Below are positions 20,091-31,732 of a stretch of 64,000 bases of DNA, piece by piece (within the stretch, counting starts at the first letter, position 1; every line of letters starts with the position of its first letter). The notes below the pieces were generated by a model that was given only the letters and a program-made list of their open reading frames with translations, ran no database searches and was not told the DNA's origin. The stretch covers positions 10,478,194 through 10,542,193 of the forward strand of contig NC_135552.1 in the NCBI RefSeq assembly GCF_964340395.1. Direction: 5' to 3'. Both the position numbers and the translations under genes were made by a program. Origin of the DNA: Glandiceps talaboti (taxonomy: Eukaryota > Hemichordata > Enteropneusta > Spengelidae).

Positions 20091-21180
20091 ATACAATAAT
20101 ATTGTCATGCACATGATACAGAACGCCTTTCTAAAGTTCCAATAGCACATACATACACGCACGCGCACGCCCACGCACAATAACATATTTAGCGTCGGAC
20201 GCTTCGAATATATATGCTTCAGTCTAGATCTGTTCGTGTTTGCCTAGTCTGGTCCCCTGCCTCCTTTCTACCGCTGCTGGCGCTACACTCACTCCTTTCG
20301 TGACTCGTGTTTGCCGTCGTGTAAACATATTCAAAGACTGGTCCAATAGCGCATCGTTCGTCCAAGTGATCTCAACAGTTCAAAAGTAATTGAAATAAAG
20401 TTATGTTCTTCTTGTTGAAAGAATTTCATCTTAACGGTAAGTCTTTTTTTTTCAAAATTATATGCGTGTCTAATAGATTTTAAACCAAGGAGTTCCGACA
20501 AGCGAGGCACAGTAAGATATATTTTTCTTATTAAACGCTACCTTGGAGACGAATAAACAAAGTTTCTTCGAACGCGCCGAGGATCTCAAACCTCTTCCGA
20601 GTCGGTAAATTATTAAATGAATGATGCCTGCAATATTGTTTTGCAATTTACATGTACTCGTATTCGTTTGATATTAGAATAATTGAAAATGATTGAAAAG
20701 AGGGTCGAAGTCGTCCAAATTCACAGGTGTGTGAGGAAAACATTTTTACAAGATCAAAAAAAGGAAGACTTCAGTCAGAATGAGCACTGGAGGAAAGCCA
20801 AATGGGTGGTCCAGACAAATGAACTTGTGGTCAATGGACTTTTTGTCTACTATGCATATGGAATCTCCACCATGTAATATGAAACTAGACATGCCAAAAG
20901 ATATTGGACCTGACCCGTTCAGTGGCTGGGAAATCAAAATCACAACATATCACGAAAGAAGGAGAAAACTGTGTAAGAGGTTTTCAAACATTGTCTCAAC
21001 AAAGGATGAACATAGTGACTTAGAATCTCCATCAGCAAAGCCTCAAAGACGTGGTTTAAAAAGAGAAGTGTAACTGATGACCACGATAACAACCAATAAG
21101 ACACTTTCACTGACACAGACAACAAGAAACTCAAGTTTCTACAAGTTGCTGACGATAGTGAATACTTTTTCTGAATCTTA
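20091..21180 (+). pseudogene. Broken copy of an orphan basic-protein gene (copy 1)
   Basis: Homologous to the intact minus-strand copies at 55533-56012 and 59129-59608. A 5' leader exon ends at a donor after 20436 (AACG|GTAAGTC, the same donor as in the other copies). Exon 2 starts at about 20678 with the ATG at 20689. Relative to the intact copies, one extra base lies in the A-rich stretch after about 24 codons, shifting frame before the conserved MSTGGKP segment at 20780. Four bases are missing near 21062, giving an early stop after GLKREV. Extra in-frame residues (STMHMESPP) also occur. The segment 20240-20300 interrupts similarity in the leader, apparently an insertion. I call it a pseudogene; a shorter protein starting at 20780 cannot be excluded. 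Confidence 0.65.
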
Positions 21181-22227
21181 CCCCTCTCTCGCACAAACCA
21201 GATGTGAACTGAAAGTGTTCCCTTGGGCTTGGTTCCTCGAGAGAAGCCTGAACTGAGACCTGTCAGAATTATGCAACAAACCCTGTCCATTTCTGACTAA
21301 ATCTGAGTGGCAAGCTTTTAACTAACATATTTTTTAACGAAGTCATAAATAAGTCGTAATATAATTTGATACAGTTTACCAGTATATCCACAAACTCATC
21401 ACTGAAATTTATATTTGTATCTAAACAGGGCACTGTACGCGTACGAGTAAACTAACCCTTTTCAAAAGGGTTATATAGCTGATGCGTGAGAACGCCTCGT
21501 CACGGCGTACCTATCTCACTTTCTAACTTTTCACAATTTATTGATGTGCAAACACAAACTTGGTCGATGCCGTTGCACATGGATTTTTCAATTTGGTAAA
21601 CATTTGAAAATTAAAAAAATTATTTTAAAATACAAAATTAATAAAAGCACCAACAGCGTTGTTATACAACTGTTGCGAGTAAACATTAATTTTCTATTAT
21701 GATTACAAATTGGTATTGTTGCTAAGCATATATGTATACATTTTTTGAAGATTTATTCCCATGCTTACCCACACCCTCCATGGTCTCATATTTGCAATAA
21801 ACGCCATCGTTTACCTGTTGCTATGGGCGTTGTCTTGTTGCTAAGAGCATTTTCACATTTCTTTTGAATGTTTATTTAATTGCCTACCAATCCCTGTTCC
21901 TTGTTATATTTGCAATAAACCCTATTATTTGACTATTACTATGAACGTGTGCATGGTTGCCAGGGCAGTTTATGTGAGTATGACACACTCACAATTTGCA
22001 CACTAACCCCTTTCAAAATTGAATCATTACCGAATTTTATCCCCAGTAGTTTGAGAGGCAAAGTTCAATGCCAAAACACTTGCATCATCCATAAGACTGG
22101 CGGACAGACAGGCATTTACCTTAAACCAGCGTATGGTTCAGTAAACTTAGAGAATGTTTCCAAGTGCGAAATTAATTCAACTATACATGTGTGTGCGTTT
22201 GTGTCTGTGTCCATGTATCTGTCTGCC

Positions 22228-22278
<51 letters not shown>

Positions 22279-22290
22279 ATCATCATTTAC
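21181..22290. other. Intergenic with degenerate repeats
   Basis: The first part is 3' flank of the orphan pseudogene. From about 21720 to 21970 there are degenerate copies of the roughly 110-bp repeat seen at 32780-33310, in reverse orientation (phrases such as GTTGCTATGGGCGTTGTC and TATTTGCAATAAAC). No gene seen. Confidence 0.45.
22219..22279. repeat. (CTGT)n microsatellite
   Basis: About 15 CTGT units. Confidence 0.95.
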
Positions 22291-22640
22291 TACAAAACAG
22301 CTGGCTCAATTCAAACGAAATTTGGTGCACGTGTTCTGTACGGTAATGGCAAAAAATGATTAGGTTTTGACAAACAATCCATGCATATTAATGAGCAAGT
22401 TACGTAATTAATGGTTTCAGGTAATTAGGCTTCAAATTCATTATAACTTGGTACATACATTTGTGATACCAAAGTGCATCTGTCCTGAAAATGTTATCGA
22501 TGTAGCTTTTAGTTTTAATAATTATAAGTTATTGGCATATTTTCGGTAATTAGACCTGTAGGTCACAAAAAAAGAAAGTAGTTGTTTCTGGTCAGGAAAT
22601 GTCTAAAGTTGTGCGAATTTTATTTTAATTGTTCATGATT
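22290..22640 (-). repeat. Interspersed repeat, reverse copy of the 38025/38366 family
   Basis: Contains, in reverse complement, the phrases of the two copies at 38025-38345 and 38366-38590: CAATTCAAACGAAATTTGGTGC, TTGTGATACCAAAGTGCATC, and GTTTCTGGTCAGGAAATGTC. No coding capacity is evident; it may be a SINE or a truncated 3' end of a longer element. Confidence 0.55.
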
Positions 22641-23476
22641 AGTTGTCTTATTTTTTATTTTCCCTTGAATCTGCAGGCTGCATTGGCTGGACAAACACAA
22701 GAAAAAGTATATAAGTATTTAAGTTATGCACACTGACCAGAAACTATTTTTATTTTCTTGGCCTAATAATCTCATACCTTGAGATCTTTGCTACTGTTAC
22801 AAAAGAGGGGTCTACCTCTAACGTTACGTTAATTATCCATCAGAGCTACTTTCTGTGATCTTCGGTTGTGTACCGGGATCACTTGGAATTCACGGAATTA
22901 ACTCAGACTACATACCATGTCCATTGTTAACTTGGATCATTTTAGAAGTAGCCAGGGAGCAGATCGAATCTCCTCGTCTAGGCCTACATGTTGCCTTCAG
23001 CTCGCTCCCTTCTATAATGTATCCATACTTTATTCCAATTTGACATCTGATAAACATAAGATGCACTATACTCAAATGATGGGGTGATAACATAATGAGA
23101 ACCATAAATGAAAAAAACCGGAAGTGTTGTTGTTACCTTAATTCAATGCAAATGATATTGACAAATATGAAAATTAGCTAAAACAATGTGATCACGTCAT
23201 TGTTCTTCCAGCTGCCTGTAATTAGTTATTATTTGACATCAATGATCTTTTAATAACTTAATGTTGTCATCTCAGAACAATACTATTCGCGATATGCAAA
23301 CATCTGTTCTAAGTATTAATTCATTACAGCTGAGAGACTATGAAAACTTTGCAAATATTACAAAGTTGTACTTGTCAGATCATCGGTAACAAAAGCGTCA
23401 AATTCCATATATTTTGGTACATCATAAATCAAACATAACAAAGCGACAATGTACTTTAAAGCTTGTTGCTGCAGCT

Positions 23477-23855
23477 TTTATTTTTAACGAGAAATTTGTA
23501 GAATGAAAGATTTTTCGATAATTAGTCAATATGTTCAAATGTCATAGTTTGATATAATTATTTTTCCAAATTAAGGTGTATATCATGTATAATAGCTGTA
23601 ACCTAGAATTCTGCATTCCAACTATGTGTGTATGAACTAAAGACGGCTATGGTTTGGACTTACGGGAGGCATTAAGGTTACATCTGGTTTTATGAATTAA
23701 TGATACATATTCATGAATTAAGTGAGTTAGTAATAATAGTAGCATGACAAGTAGTAGTTGTCATAAAAGCAAAAACGTTCAATTGGTCAGCATATGTATG
23801 CCACCTGGGTGTTTAGTTGATAGTTGTTCTTCATCCGGGTTCTTTAAACACCAAC
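23477..23855 (-). other. 3' non-coding exon of peptide gene copy 1
   Basis: Begins after TCTTTTAG at 23856-23857 and runs to about AATAAA at 23477-23482 (minus). The block is strongly conserved in unit 2 (31005-31385), including splice site and poly(A) signal. Inferred from conservation; the cleavage site is not known. Confidence 0.45.
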
Positions 23856-24208
23856 CTAAAAGAAAAACAATAATGGCTTCATGTAATGGATACTTGGACA
23901 GAATAATCAAACTGTGAATTTTCACAATTATAATAAAACACTTTCAGTTTGGAAATGAAGTTACCATATTGTTGTCATACGAGATATTAAAATGGATACA
24001 GTTTCTATGCATTCGTAATACTAAATTCTTCTGTATTGTCTCAGATTTCTCTACAGAAGCTCATGAGTATAATTCATATCATAAACAATTTATCATAATG
24101 GTCCGAGATTGATGAAGTAAAATAAAACATTTGATATCCAAAAATGCGCCAGTGACTACATAAATTCAGGTAATTAATCAATCGCATGTAAAAATTAAAG
24201 ACTTACGA

Positions 24209-24415
24209 TTATTTGCAACCTTTTTCGATCAGGGATTCCAGGAATCTGGTTAGTTTGCCCACTTCATGGGGTTCACGGCCAGACTTTATAAGTGTTTCGT
24301 TTCGCTTCTGCTGTTGTAACTGCCCATTACAGTTATTACGGTCATTTTGGGCATCAATAGCAACGGCTGCTAGAACCAAGGCTAGGACGAGTACTTTCAT
24401 TACTTTCTTCATCAT
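24209..24415 (-). CDS. Small secreted peptide precursor, copy 1 (68 aa)
   Basis: A strong signal peptide (MMKKVMKVLVLALVLAAVAI, cleavage likely after IDA) is followed by a mature part of about 46 residues with two cysteines, a dibasic KR and a Lys/Glu-rich C-terminus (GKLTRFLESLIEKGCK) that could form an amphipathic helix. The TAA stop lies 2 bases before a good donor (TC|GTAAGT, donor after 24207). An acceptor TTTTAG| before 23855 and AATAAA at 23477-23482 define a 3' non-coding exon. ATTATCC before the ATG follows an AG that may be an acceptor, so the 5' leader is probably on a separate exon. The tandem paralog at 31733-31921 conserves the signal peptide and the GREP..EVGKL..LESLIEKGCK segment while the middle diverges, a pattern typical of secreted effectors, hormones or defence peptides. 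I recognise no family; function is unknown. Confidence 0.75.
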   Translation of the reverse strand: MMKKVMKVLVLALVLAAVAIDAQNDRNNCNGQLQQQKRNETLIKSGREPHEVGKLTRFLESLIEKGCK

Positions 24416-24458
24416 GGATAATCTATTTTTTTAATTAAATAGACAATGAGTAAGTTGC

Positions 24459-24461
<3 letters not shown>

Positions 24462-24521
<60 letters not shown>

Positions 24522-24830
24522 AAAAACCGCTGGACCGATTGCAATAGTATTTAGTGGGTGTATTACCTTGTGTGTCTAGTAGGGAAAGTGTTCAAATGAA
24601 AATGATCTTACCACCGGTGTGTGCGATTTGGATCAAAAATGTGATTTTTGGTCAAAAACCTTTAAACACCAAAAGTCCTGGGCAGATCAGTCTGAAATTT
24701 AATGGGAACATTATTCAGAGTGTTTACATTAAAGTAGGAGGTGTCAAATTCGAATTACGTCAACGACGCAACTTTTGGCACAGACAGAAACAAACCCGAA
24801 AGTGAATTGAAATGTTTTTCGAGCACTGTA
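24462..24830. repeat. (GT)n tract plus interspersed repeat
   Basis: GT units at 24462-24520, then a repeat starting CAAAAACCGCTGGACCGATT that is shared with 32180-32560 and, in reverse complement, with about 61200-61480, each next to a GT/CA tract. It looks like a dispersed repeat family whose end carries the dinucleotide array. Confidence 0.6.
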
Positions 24831-27240
24831 CATACTCTTTGAGATTTAGGGTGAATGGAAGGTAATCTCGTATAATTGAGTTTCAGAAGTCCTTGCAAAG
24901 AAAATTAACTTTACTACCATGCATGACTTAAAGAGGAACTGTTATTATAAATTTTTAACTTGATGAAACGTGGCCCACAAACCATTCACACCTTTCATCT
25001 CTACAGAGGAAGTTATAGTGTCATGGATCTAATTTTTATAGCGGTGATGGATTTTGCCAGTGTGGGTTTTTTTTACTTGGGAAGGTGACATATCGATCAC
25101 TGTAAAACTATCTTTGACAGTTGATAATTTTCTGCACTACACGTACGTAGACTCAACAATGGCGAAAACAATTGCAACAACACTATTATTCAAATGTACG
25201 TAAACAACTCTCAGGTACCATAGAAGCAAAACGTAAAATCATCGGACTACGCAAAGTTTTTCAAAAACTTCCCTTGCACACTGAATATGTTTTGCGAAGC
25301 AAATTTGCCATTTCATTGGTTGAAACATCATTTAGCATTATGTATTATATGTTTTCTGTCCCCACTTTCCGACTACGACTAATCAGTGGCCATGTCGCGT
25401 CGTGTCGCGTTGGTGGAGAAACTTCAGGCCCTGAACTCCAGTAAAATTGATCATGCAACCCCGATAACATCGTCATTTACCGGCATTAAAAAAACATATA
25501 ACAAATTGATAACAGTACTCTTTTATAAAAGGCTTCCAAAACTTATTCTGTTGTCGGTATTCTGCTCTCCTAGGATGGTGTGCACTTGTTTGGTTTCGGC
25601 AGGGGTCTAGTTGTCCTGCTTGCATACGGCATAAGTCGTCCATTCCAAACGTGCACCGTCTGCAAGCAGGACTAGAGTTTCCGACACATGTATTCATTCC
25701 CTGAACCCCCAGACATTATACATCCCTGTATCAGTATAATAATGTTCTGCCAATGAATTTTAATGAATATAGTTTGTTTTTCTGTAGATGTATTCAACCA
25801 AAAATAGATTTATTTTTCATCTGTCTCGCCAACTATACTGGTACTATAGTCACACTGACTCTAGTGAGTCGAGTGTTTATAGTAAAGCATAAAGTTCCAA
25901 TTGCAACAAATTATACTATTTACATTGTCTCCCCTATAAAAGAAGTATCCATGGCAACATTACTATAAAGGTTTCAATGAGGCGTTATTTCCTATTTTTA
26001 TAGTGACCACACTCCGCAATAAACACTAGCAATGCAATCTCCTTACATGAACTCAACTTAACATTCAACTGTTTCAACGATGGAGATATAAGGTGCGAGA
26101 TCAATATATATTTCAATGTAGGATGAAAATCTAAATTCTTTTACTTTTGGGGTGTTTTTTAGCTGTATAGTTCTCATCCTACCAAAACGATTTTGTTTTT
26201 GCAATTATTGTACAAGTATCCATGGCAACATTACTATAAATGTTTCAATGAGGGGTTCTACATGTATTTTTGTACCCAAATCTAGTAACATACATTGTAG
26301 CTTTTGGTTCATCACAATGCAGTGCCACATATGCAGAGCTAGAGGTACATGTACTGGATGCCGAGTTCAGTGGATCAAGAGCTAATGATAGTATCAATCA
26401 TAGTTCAATTTGATGAGTTATTTCCTATTTTTCATAGTGACCATACTCCGCAATAAACACTAGCAATTTCCTTACATGAAATCAACATTTAACTGTTTCA
26501 ACAATAGAGATATAAGGTGCGAGATCAATATATATTTCAATGTAGGATGAAAATCTAAATTCTTTTACATTTGGGGTGTTTTTTAGCTGTCTAGTTCTCA
26601 TCCTACCAAAACGATTTTGTTTTTGCAATTATTTCTTTTAAAAAAGTTCCCCAAATAAATTGAGAAATGGACACTATAGCACAGCACTAAAATAAAGTGT
26701 CAACAAAAGAACTGTTTTTCCTAACTACATACTGGTTTTGTATTCATAGCATTACTACATACTGATTTGATTGGATGGATATTTTCAATTTTGGTCAATT
26801 AAGTTAGAGGGGGTGGGTGTGGGGTGTTCACTAAAAGTTTTTTTAGCTGTTTATCCTACATTGAACTATTGACCTAGCCCCTAATGTGTTGATTTATCAT
26901 ACATAATTATATACTCACAAACATCCCTTGGTGCCTATGTGTCGCAATATTATGCATTTTAATGTGAATTTTGTCCACAAATGTTGAAATTTGGATGGGG
27001 TGGGGGTCATAATTTTGAATGTTATGACCGCTTTAGCTTTTGGAGAAATAAATACACTCTGCACATGATTAGTTCAGTTGATTTATCATATATATGTACT
27101 GATAGAAATATATCTTGCAATTGGTGCCTGTGTGTTACAATATTGCATAATTTCATGTGATTTTTGTCCAAAATGTTAAAATTTTGATGGGGTGGGGTCA
27201 CAATTGTAAATATTTTATTTGCATATTTTTGTTTCTATTT
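24831..27240. other. Intron/intergenic sequence specific to unit 1
   Basis: No convincing gene. It contains two nearly identical blocks (about 26090-26200 and 26519-26640) and other MITE sequence described separately, and an inverted repeat at about 25605-25675 (CTAGTTGTCCTGCTTGCA / TGCAAGCAGGACTAG). Confidence 0.45.
26090..26890. mobile_element. Rearranged cluster of the 6233-type MITE
   Basis: Left termini (AAGGTGCGAGATCAATATAT..TTTCAATGTAGGATGAAAA) occur at about 26090 and 26516 and a right terminus (TATCCTACATTGAACTATTGACCTAGCCCCTAA) at about 26850-26884. Internal blocks such as TTTTAGCTGTATAGTTCTCATCCTACC are repeated. It appears to be one element with an internal duplication or two nested elements. 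Confidence 0.5.
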
Positions 27241-27258
27241 TTTTCCCTGTCTGTACAG

Positions 27259-27461
27259 TCAAGTAACTTGTTTTGTGAATGCATGAAGCCGATGCGGCGA
27301 AGAAGACTGGAACAAATAACCGATATCTACTCCAAAAGTGTTGAAAAAATCTGCGAAACTTTAACAAATGTACAATGTAGTCATGATGTATGTATTCGAC
27401 GATCGGGTTGTTGTGTCATTGTCGACCAGCACCACTATACTCCTTATAACTGGCTATCAAG
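27259..27461 (+). other. Candidate cysteine-rich coding exon
   Basis: A textbook acceptor (TCTATTTTTTTCCCTGTCTGTACAG) precedes an open stretch with a usable donor (CAAG|GTATCA) at 27461. The frame has seven cysteines in about 50 residues (FCECMKP, KICETL, VQCSHDVCIRRSGCC) and a basic MRRRR run. No start, signal peptide or partner exon was found, and unit 2 shows no obvious equivalent. It may be a real exon of an unrecognised gene or a chance open frame. Confidence 0.25.
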
Positions 27462-28139
27462 GTATCAATGATCATAAAGTGGTCATGATCACAATATTCC
27501 GAGTACACCCCTGTCATAATTTCTGGGCGTTTCCTATTTATGCAAACAATTATCTGTTCTGATGACGTTGGATGACATCTCGTCTCAAGTTTGCAATTCT
27601 AAGCCTATCAACCAATCGCCATGTTCTTTTAATTCATTAACACCTGCAAACAGGTGTACAAGAAATGTATTGACAAATCTGTAAGCTTGAGATAATGAAA
27701 TGCAAGTTACTTGACAAAGGAAACATTCTCTTTCGTCCACTCGGACTGAAGAAGTTAAATATTGTCAATATATTAATGGGGTTTAAGTTGATTTATACGT
27801 TATATCTATTCATGCTTACGTTCGTATTTGCATATCAATAGTTTTTCGTCTGCATATATCGTTCGTCTACGCTTAGGTCAAAACCCACTAATAGAACATT
27901 CAATTTAGGTTCTGCCTTCAGTAGCTGACCCAAGAAACTAACAACAAATAAAAGACCATATCAGACAACAGATTACATAAATATATCGAAAAGCATGAAG
28001 AAGCAATGCACTTTATATATATATCACAATTCACTGTCACCATATGGTTAATTATGGCAGGACGGGCAATCACGACTTGATGGATTGCAGATCGTTGCAA
28101 GACCAAAACATTTAAGTATTAATAACTTAAAGAAAGTTC

Positions 28140-29110
28140 AATCCTGATATCCTCCATGTTACGATCAAGATATGATACAAAAGCTAATCACAAAATAGAT
28201 ATATGTTTGTCACAATAATAATACTAATGATAATAACGGAGGCTTCTCTTTGGTGAGAACAGTGCTCAATGCAATTTTAGTAGCAGAGTATAATTATACT
28301 TAATACTAGAAATTAGGAGGTTTTAAAGAATAACTGAGAGTTTTCTCGCTTCTGCGATCATCGAATTGTAGAATCAGTTTGATAAATTCTATATGTTCAC
28401 TTACATATTTGCTGGTACAGTATATGGCAGCCTGCACAACACTGCAGGACGAACCGATACCTATTTGTTTCCTATTCCGCGAAGCACCGACTGTGCTTGA
28501 AAGGTCAACAACGGGGTCAAATTTGGCAAGCGACTAATGATTATTCATAAGGCAGTATATTACCGTCTGGTTTACAATGATTTTGTTGGTACTTGCGTAC
28601 GAGATATACACGTATGTCGACAGGCCCCATACTATTGTGCCAGTGTATTAATGTTTATGAATCAAGGAGATGCCTAAACTGGATAATTTTCTTGCAATAT
28701 TCCTTTTATCTGCACTGCATTTTTTATTTTTGGCGCCATTATTGTAGACGACCAGCCAGCATGTCGTAACATTGTATCAATTCTTCCAGTGGATATCGAT
28801 TTATACAATCATGATTTCCTCCATGGTATGATCAAGATATGATACAAAAGCTAATCACAAAATAGATATATGTTTGTCACAATAATAATTATAATGATAA
28901 TAATGGAGGCTTCTCTCTGGTGAGAACAGTGCTCAATGCAATATTAGTAGCAGAGCATAATGATACTTAATACTAGAAATTGGGAGGTTTTAAAGAATAA
29001 CTGAGAGTTTTCTCGCTTCTGCGATCATCAAATGGTAGAATCAGTTTGATAAAGTCTATATGTTCACTTACATTTTGGCTGGTATAGTATATGGCAACCT
29101 GTACAAATAT
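28140..29110. repeat. Internal direct duplication within unit 1
   Basis: The block at about 28140-28450 recurs at about 28800-29110, about 660 bases away. Shared phrases include GATCAAGATATGATACAAAA and TAACTGAGAGTTTTCTCGCT. A third, diverged copy is in unit 2 at 33840-34120. Confidence 0.7.
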
Positions 29111-29527
29111 GTCGTGCCAAAACCTTATTCTTGCATTGTATATTTGTAGGGTTACATATTCTAGTCAGAAGTATTAGTATCAAGTCATGATATCTACTTG
29201 AGTTGATCACTTACAAGTAACTTCAATAGAAGTGTAGGGGTATGTTACAATGTTAATGACATCACATAACTTGGCATGGAAAAATATACTTTCAGCGACA
29301 CTAGAGACGATCCTGTGATGTCACGCAGTTGTGAACCTCCAATATTCTGGTGACTTGTTGTGAACAGTGGAATTCAGAAAAATTAAGTTGTAATTCTTGT
29401 AACTTGCCACTCAATGATTTCCATATACAGTATTCTATGTCATTCAGCATAAAATGACAGTGAGAAAGATATAGTAACAAATATCCTTTCAAAACTGAGA
29501 AAAGAGGAAAAGACGTCGAATATGTAC

Positions 29528-29575
29528 CTTGTTCTTGTAGTTTTACAGAACGATTGTATTATGTCTCACGTGACT
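29528..29575 (-). other. Candidate distal 5' leader exon, peptide gene copy 1
   Basis: On the minus strand a conserved block (TCACGTGAGACATAATACAA..CTACAAGAACAAG) ends at a donor CAAG|GTACATA. The same block in unit 2 ends CAAG|GTACGTATT at 35168. TTTATAT lies just upstream here, and an E-box CACGTG is kept in both units. Position upstream of, and on the same strand as, the peptide gene suggests a non-coding first exon about 5 kb from the ATG. This is inference from conservation only; the exon's 5' limit is a guess. Confidence 0.3.
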
Positions 29576-30199
29576 TGAGCACGATATAAAGAACAAATGA
29601 GCAGTGACAGACGTAAAGCTTTACTCCAGTGTTGCATGTTGACCCCTGCTGTTGGTAAGGTCCACTAATCAGCTTATACCATGACAGGCTATAAGTGGCA
29701 CAAACTGTCTTTTTAATGTTGTTTCTAAAGTTACTTATATATGCTAGTAAACCTATTCTAGTAAAATGCTAAACCTCACATTCTTCAAATGTTTTGAGTT
29801 TGTTATTCACTTTTATTTTGTAAAGGAAAATCTCAGTTAGTAGTAGTCTCCTAACAGTCTGGCTCAGTGTCCTTCTCTGTCTGAACATGTCTGCTGTACT
29901 TTTATCAGTTTGTCTATCATTTTGACTGACAGACTGACTGCCTCCCTCCGTCCCCTGTCTGTCTGTCCGTCTGACTCTGTCTGTCTGTCTGCCTGTGTTT
30001 GTCTACCTGCCCCCTGTCAGGAAACGTTGTCTAAAGTGACGCGAATGTTATTTTAATTGATTAGTTATTTACATGATTAGTTCTGCAGTTGTCTTATTTT
30101 GTATTTTGCCTTGGATCTGCAGTCAAACACGAGAAAAAGTATTTAAGTATTTAAGTGATGCGCACTGACCAGAAACATTTTTTATTTTCTTGGCCTTAA

Positions 30200-30447
30200 A
30201 GTGGCCATATGGATGTAAATTTGGTATTTATTTTGGATTTTTATTTGATAAAACAGCTTCACTAAGTTTTTCTACTTGAAAAAATAATGTGAAATAACAT
30301 ATACCGAGTCTATGTTCACAACTCAATAAACGGCAAGACATTAAACAATGTGTAAAATGTTTGTTATTGTACGTACAATAAGAAACTTTTTGCACTTTTT
30401 GCATCTTTTTTGCAAATAAATACCAAATTCTCATTCATATGGCCACT
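30200..30447. mobile_element. TTAA-flanked MITE, piggyBac-like
   Basis: Terminal inverted repeats AGTGGCCATATG..., about 34 bases with few mismatches, are flanked on both sides by TTAA (30196-30199 and 30448-30451). TTAA target duplication is the hallmark of piggyBac-type transposition. At the equivalent site in unit 1 (about 22762) the sequence is uninterrupted, so the insertion postdates the duplication. It has no coding capacity. Confidence 0.8.
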
Positions 30448-31004
30448 TTAAAAACTCATACCGTGAGATCTATGCTAGTTACAAAAGAGTGGCTGACCTC
30501 TTATGTTACCGTTTAATTCTCCATCAGGGTTACTTTCTGTGATGTTCGTTTGTGTACCGGGATCACTTGGACTTCAGGGAATTACCTCAGACTATACATA
30601 CTATATCCATGGTTAACTTGGATCATTTTAGAAGTAGCCATGAAGCAGATCGAAGCTCCTAGACTAGGCCTACCTGTTGCCTTCAGCTCACTCCCTTCTA
30701 AAGTGAATCCATACTTTCTTCCAATTTAACATCTGATAGACATTAAATATACAATACTCAAATGATTAGGTGATAAAATAATCAGCACCATAAATGAATT
30801 AAACGGAAGTGTTGTTGTTGACTTAATTCAATGCAAATGATATTGACAAATATGAAAATAAGCGGAGAGACTTTGAAAACTTTGCGAATATTACAAAGTT
30901 GTACTTGCTATCGGTAACAGAAGCGTCAAATTTCATATATTTTGGTACATCATAAATCAAACATAACAAAGCGACAATGTACTTTAAAGCTTGTTGCTGT
31001 AGCT

Positions 31005-31385
31005 TTTATTTTTAACGAGAAATTTGTAGAATGAAAGATTTTTCGATAATTAGTCAATATGTTCAAATGTCATAGTTTGATATAATTATTTTTCCAAATT
31101 AAGGTGTATATCATGTATAATAGCTGTAACTCAGAATTTCGCATTCCAACTATGTGTGTATGAACTAAAGACGGCTATGGTTTGGACTTACGGGAGGCAT
31201 TAAGGTTACATCTGGTTTTATGAATTAATGATACATATCATGAATTAAGTGAGTTAGTAATAATAGTAGCATGACAAGTAGTAGTTGTCATAAAAGCAAA
31301 AACGTTTAATTGGTCAGCATTATGTATGCCACCTGGATGTTGATAGTTGATAGTTGTTCTTCTTCCGGGTTATTTAAACACCAAC
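31005..31385 (-). other. 3' non-coding exon of peptide gene copy 2
   Basis: Acceptor TCTTTTAG at 31386-31387, poly(A) signal AATAAA (minus) at 31005-31010. Same arrangement as in unit 1. Confidence 0.45.
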
Positions 31386-31732
31386 CTAAAAGAAAAACAA
31401 TAATGGCTTCATGTAATGGATACTTGGTCAGAATAATCAAACTGTGAATTTTCACTATTATAATAAAGACAGTTTCAGTTTGGAAATGAAGTTACCATAT
31501 TGTTGTCATACGAGATAAATGGATATAGTTTCTATGCATTCGTAATACTAAAATTATTCTGCATTGTCTTAGATTTCTCTACAGAAGCTCATGAGTAGTT
31601 CATATCTTAAACAATTTATCATAATGGTCTGAGATTGATGAAGTAAAATAAAACATTTGATATCAAAATGCGTCAGTGACAATATAAATTCAGGTAATTA
31701 CTCAATTGCATGTAAAAATTAAAGACTTACGA

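Larger units (their letters stand above)
22600..29750. repeat. Segmental tandem duplication, unit 1
   Basis: Blocks at about 22600-24830 and 27905-29700 are collinear with about 30010-32360 and 33725-35360, in the same order and orientation. Shared parts include the secreted-peptide exon, its 3' exon, a (GT)n tract, and a distal block with a candidate 5' exon. Offsets differ (about 7.5 kb at the peptide exon, 5.6-5.8 kb distally) because unit 1 holds extra sequence, including about 25000-27900 and an internal duplication of 28140-28560 at 28800-29110. Confidence 0.8.
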
